Origin: Flavobacteriales bacterium
GTDB taxonomy: Bacteria; Bacteroidota; Bacteroidia; Flavobacteriales_E; Vicingaceae
Assembly (NCBI GenBank): GCA_002402165.1
Contig: NVVI01000047.1
Span: forward strand, 9,133-17,930
Direction of reading: 5' to 3'
Length of the DNA: 8,798 nt
A program made the translations under genes and the position numbers. The notes below the pieces were generated by a model, which was given only the letters and a program-made list of their open reading frames with translations, did not search any database and was not told where the DNA came from. Below are positions 6,804 through 8,798 of the stretch, in pieces (the first letter of the stretch is position 1; the number at the start of each line of letters is the position of its first letter).

Positions 6804-7208
6804 TCAAATAAGGAAAGACTGAATCAAGACAGGAATGTCTTTAATCAGCGGTGGTGGAGAATGGTTATTAAAAAAATCTTTATCAGTAGTCGTATTTTTA
6901 AATAAATCAAAATAAACACCTGCAAAAGCAATTAAAAAATCGTTAGAAAAATCAATCCTAGTTAATTGCTGTGTATAATCTGCATCAATCTGCATCAATC
7001 GAAATTCATCCTTACAACAGTTAGATTTGATTTGTGTTTCAGTATCACATTTAATTTCCACTTCTTCCATGCCGCAAGAAACATCAGCATTACTCATACT
7101 AAAAACAGTTTTCACTTTCTTTCCTCCACAAATATGTGAAGAAACCGTGAACCCCATTGAAGTGATGAGAAAAACTAAACTTAATATGACTGAAAAAATC
7201 TTTTTCAT
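6804..7208 (-). CDS. Small secreted Cys-rich protein, HYC_CC_PP-like family
   Basis: The 134-residue protein has a clear signal peptide (MKK, hydrophobic 4-20, cleavage probably near 20-24). The three landmarks that name the HYC_CC_PP family occur in order: H25-I-C27 in 'SSHICGGK', C64-C65 in 'NCCKDE', and P118-P120 in 'HSPPPL', with the usual hydrophobic C-terminus 'VLIQSFLI'. Additional C45 ('SCGM') and C54, plus M38 and M47, make the mature protein rich in soft-metal ligands. The family's function is not established as far as I know. Its place between a TonB receptor and a CusA pump suggests a periplasmic or outer-membrane-associated role in copper/silver handling, which is inference. No CusF-like chaperone is present in the window, so a metal-shuttle role is conceivable. 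It starts 166 bp after the receptor gene and ends 108 bp before cusA. No Shine-Dalgarno is visible. Confidence 0.82.
   Translation of the reverse strand: MKKIFSVILSLVFLITSMGFTVSSHICGGKKVKTVFSMSNADVSCGMEEVEIKCDTETQIKSNCCKDEFRLMQIDADYTQQLTRIDFSNDFLIAFAGVYFDLFKNTTTDKDFFNNHSPPPLIKDIPVLIQSFLI
6977..7000 (-). repeat. 10-bp tandem repeat, about 2.4 copies, inside the HYC_CC_PP-like gene
   Basis: On the plus strand the unit TGCATCAATC occurs twice in a row (6981-7000), preceded by a further AATC. It encodes part of 'LMQIDADY' (71-78). The unit length is not a multiple of three, so loss or gain of a copy would shift the frame. Confidence 0.7.
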
Positions 7209-7313
7209 AACACGAACTTATACGCAAGATATAAAGATTTATTGTAATTTCAATTTATTATCTTTAGAAATTATCAATTTTTTTACTAAATCTTCAACTA
7301 TTTTACACCTAGT

Positions 7314-7348
7314 TTATGAAGTTTCTCTAACCTACTTATGAAGAAACT
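7314..7348. repeat. Paired direct repeat and inverted repeat in the receptor/HYC spacer
   Basis: TTATGAAG occurs at 7314-7321 and again at 7336-7343, start to start 22 bp (about two helical turns); the following bases partly agree (CTC at both sites). The same stretch holds a perfect 7-bp inverted repeat, AGTTTCT at 7320-7326 and AGAAACT at 7342-7348, with a 15-nt loop. It could be an operator for the HYC gene or a weak structure at the receptor 3' end. No T-tract follows on the minus strand, so it is not a standard terminator. The rest of the 7209-7374 spacer is AT-rich with nothing else I can support. Confidence 0.3.
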
Positions 7349-7374
7349 CCTATTCAAACTATTACTATAAATTA

Positions 7375-8798
7375 TTATTTAATTTTATATCTAAATCCGA
7401 AATAAACATTCCGACCTATAATTGGCCCCCAAATTAATGAAGCATCAAAATTTGAACTATTTGGATTATCTGCCGCTATTATAGGGTTTTCCTGTTTGTA
7501 ATCGAATAAATTTTCTACTCCTGAATATACTTCAAACTTTTTAAATGCTTTTGTAACCTGACCATTTAAAGTGTAATAAGATTTAGACCTTGTATTTACA
7601 ACATACTCAGATGGATTAGCTGAAGTACTTGGAATTCTACTTACATCAAACCATTTTGCTGTCAAATCAAACTTCCATTTATCAAAATTAGTAATATAGC
7701 CAACATTTACAAGCACTCTGTTTTTTGGAGTTAATGGTTTATCTTTTAATTCACCATTGTAAGTAGTTTTTATATTATACCACTTATAAGCTACTTTTAA
7801 CTCTAAAGCTTTTGTTAATTCAATAGAATATTCTGCCTGGAAACTGTGAGAGAAAGATTTTCCATCCAAATTGTAAAAAGAAATTTCTCTAGGATTTTCA
7901 ATATCAACCACCACTTTGTTGGTGAAATCTGTATAATAATAGTCTATAGAAACATTCATTCCTTTTTCTGCAATTTCGAAAATATGGGTAATACTTGTTC
8001 CATAGTTCCAAGCAATTTCTGGCAACAAATCTTTATCATTTAAAATAATAATTCTTGAACTCGTCATAGCAGGTCCAGTATTCTCAATAATTGGATTAGT
8101 TGTTCTAAAACCTCTCCCTACCGACAATCGAAATGCTGATTTATCAGTAAAGTTATATTTGTAATGAGCTCTCGGAGTTATAAAAGCACCAAAAGTGTTA
8201 TGATAATCTCCACGTAGTCCTAAAACTAAAGCAGTTCTTTTCTCAGCGTTATAAGCATACTCAACAAAGATTCCAGGCACACTTTCGATTTTTCCGAATT
8301 TATATAAATTATTTAAGTTTTTATTATAATTATCGTAAACCCAACTGCCACCAAATTTTATTTTATGATCAGTTTGTCCGATAAGGGTTTGATAAATTAG
8401 ATTTATATAACCACTATATTGGGTAGCATCGTATGACTTTGACCCATAAGACGATTGATGGTCATGAATTTTAAAACTGTTTAAAATTCCTATACTTTTA
8501 TAAGGCTGCTTAGGAAACAAAAAACCATTCTTAGTAAAAAGCTCAAATTGCTTTGTCTGAACTCCTATAGCATATAAGGGTTCATTATCATTCGCTTTTA
8601 TCTGTCCAGCAGTTAAATCATCGTAAACAGCTCTAAACCCAACTTGAAAGACACGTTTTTCACCTCTATACTTCCATCGATTAAATACATTATATTGAGT
8701 TCTTAAGGGATGGTCTTCAAAATTATCATTATTATTATCATGGCTAATGCTTTGATTATTTGCGTGGAGCATAGTCATTGTAGACCATTTTTCGTTTA
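7375..8798 (-). CDS. TonB-dependent outer-membrane receptor, C-terminal beta-barrel part; 5' end cut by window edge
   Basis: The reading frame stays open to the right edge. The codons before the first in-window ATG (8778) read 'NEKWST', in line with the family, so that ATG is internal and the true start, signal peptide, TonB box and plug are outside. About 473 residues of barrel are visible. Typical landmarks are 'HYKYNFTDKSAFRLSVGRGFR', a form of the 'LLPEIAWNYG' motif, and the terminal 'YSGVENLFDYKQENPIIAA' to 'GRNVYFGFRYKIK', matching C-termini of Bacteroidota TonB receptors often found near metal-resistance genes. Such receptors import scarce ligands across the outer membrane with TonB-ExbBD energy. 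The substrate here is not shown by the sequence; a copper-related ligand is inferred from the neighbours. An Asn/Asp/His-rich extracellular-type stretch lies just after the 8778 Met. It is followed after 166 bp by the HYC_CC_PP-like gene in the same direction. Confidence 0.92.
   Translation of the reverse strand, partial: NEKWSTMTMLHANNQSISHDNNNDNFEDHPLRTQYNVFNRWKYRGEKRVFQVGFRAVYDDLTAGQIKANDNEPLYAIGVQTKQFELFTKNGFLFPKQPYKSIGILNSFKIHDHQSSYGSKSYDATQYSGYINLIYQTLIGQTDHKIKFGGSWVYDNYNKNLNNLYKFGKIESVPGIFVEYAYNAEKRTALVLGLRGDYHNTFGAFITPRAHYKYNFTDKSAFRLSVGRGFRTTNPIIENTGPAMTSSRIIILNDKDLLPEIAWNYGTSITHIFEIAEKGMNVSIDYYYTDFTNKVVVDIENPREISFYNLDGKSFSHSFQAEYSIELTKALELKVAYKWYNIKTTYNGELKDKPLTPKNRVLVNVGYITNFDKWKFDLTAKWFDVSRIPSTSANPSEYVVNTRSKSYYTLNGQVTKAFKKFEVYSGVENLFDYKQENPIIAADNPNSSNFDASLIWGPIIGRNVYFGFRYKIK

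Noticed and set aside
7209..7250. Possible promoter before the HYC gene (TTG, 17 bp, TATATCTT on the minus strand)
   Set aside because: Only the TA and two of the four TTTG bases of the -7 element agree; too weak in AT-rich DNA.
7027..7341. Plus-strand open frame of 104 codons over the HYC gene and spacer
   Set aside because: It overlaps the HYC_CC_PP-like gene, whose signal peptide and family motifs are clear; the antisense product shows nothing recognisable.
7846..8043. Plus-strand open frame of 65 codons inside the receptor gene
   Set aside because: It is a chance frame opposite a conserved beta-barrel region.
8776..8778. ATG as a possible start of the receptor
   Set aside because: The frame is open upstream with family-like residues (KW before the Met), and a receptor starting here would lack signal peptide and plug.

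Overview
The window is a compact, AT-rich stretch with every gene on the minus strand. It reads as a copper/silver (monovalent metal) resistance region of a member of the Bacteroidota, most likely Flavobacteriia. The reasons are the gene families (a TonB-dependent receptor, a small HYC_CC_PP-type protein, and a CusA-type pump of about 1270 residues), the low GC content, and A/T-rich leaders without Shine-Dalgarno sequences before the starts.

In transcription order (right to left) the layout is: the C-terminal part of a TonB-dependent outer-membrane receptor running off the right edge (7375-8798); a 166-bp spacer with short repeats; a secreted Cys-rich HYC_CC_PP-like protein (6804-7208); a 108-bp spacer with a hairpin and a candidate promoter; the CusA-like RND permease (2889-6695); a four-helix-bundle protein of the 23S rRNA intervening-sequence family (2480-2848); a TolC-family outer-membrane channel (1210-2490); and a CusB-like adaptor with an N-terminal heavy-metal-binding domain that runs off the left edge (1-1199). 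Permease, channel and adaptor form a complete tripartite efflux system. The receptor and the Cys-rich protein probably handle the same metal at the cell surface or in the periplasm, but that is inferred from context.

The most unusual structure lies between cusA and the channel gene. The four-helix-bundle gene has no evident role in metal efflux and is bracketed by two arrays of 7-bp repeat units (2406-2475 and 2864-2913). The arrays share a near-identical 23-24-bp direct repeat next to the gene and a perfect 10-bp inverted repeat further out. The right-hand array (as drawn) supplies the stop codon and last residues of CusA. The left-hand array encodes the signal peptide of the TolC-family protein. 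It looks as though a roughly 0.5-kb cassette entered the operon and the neighbouring genes were re-terminated and re-started within its repeats.
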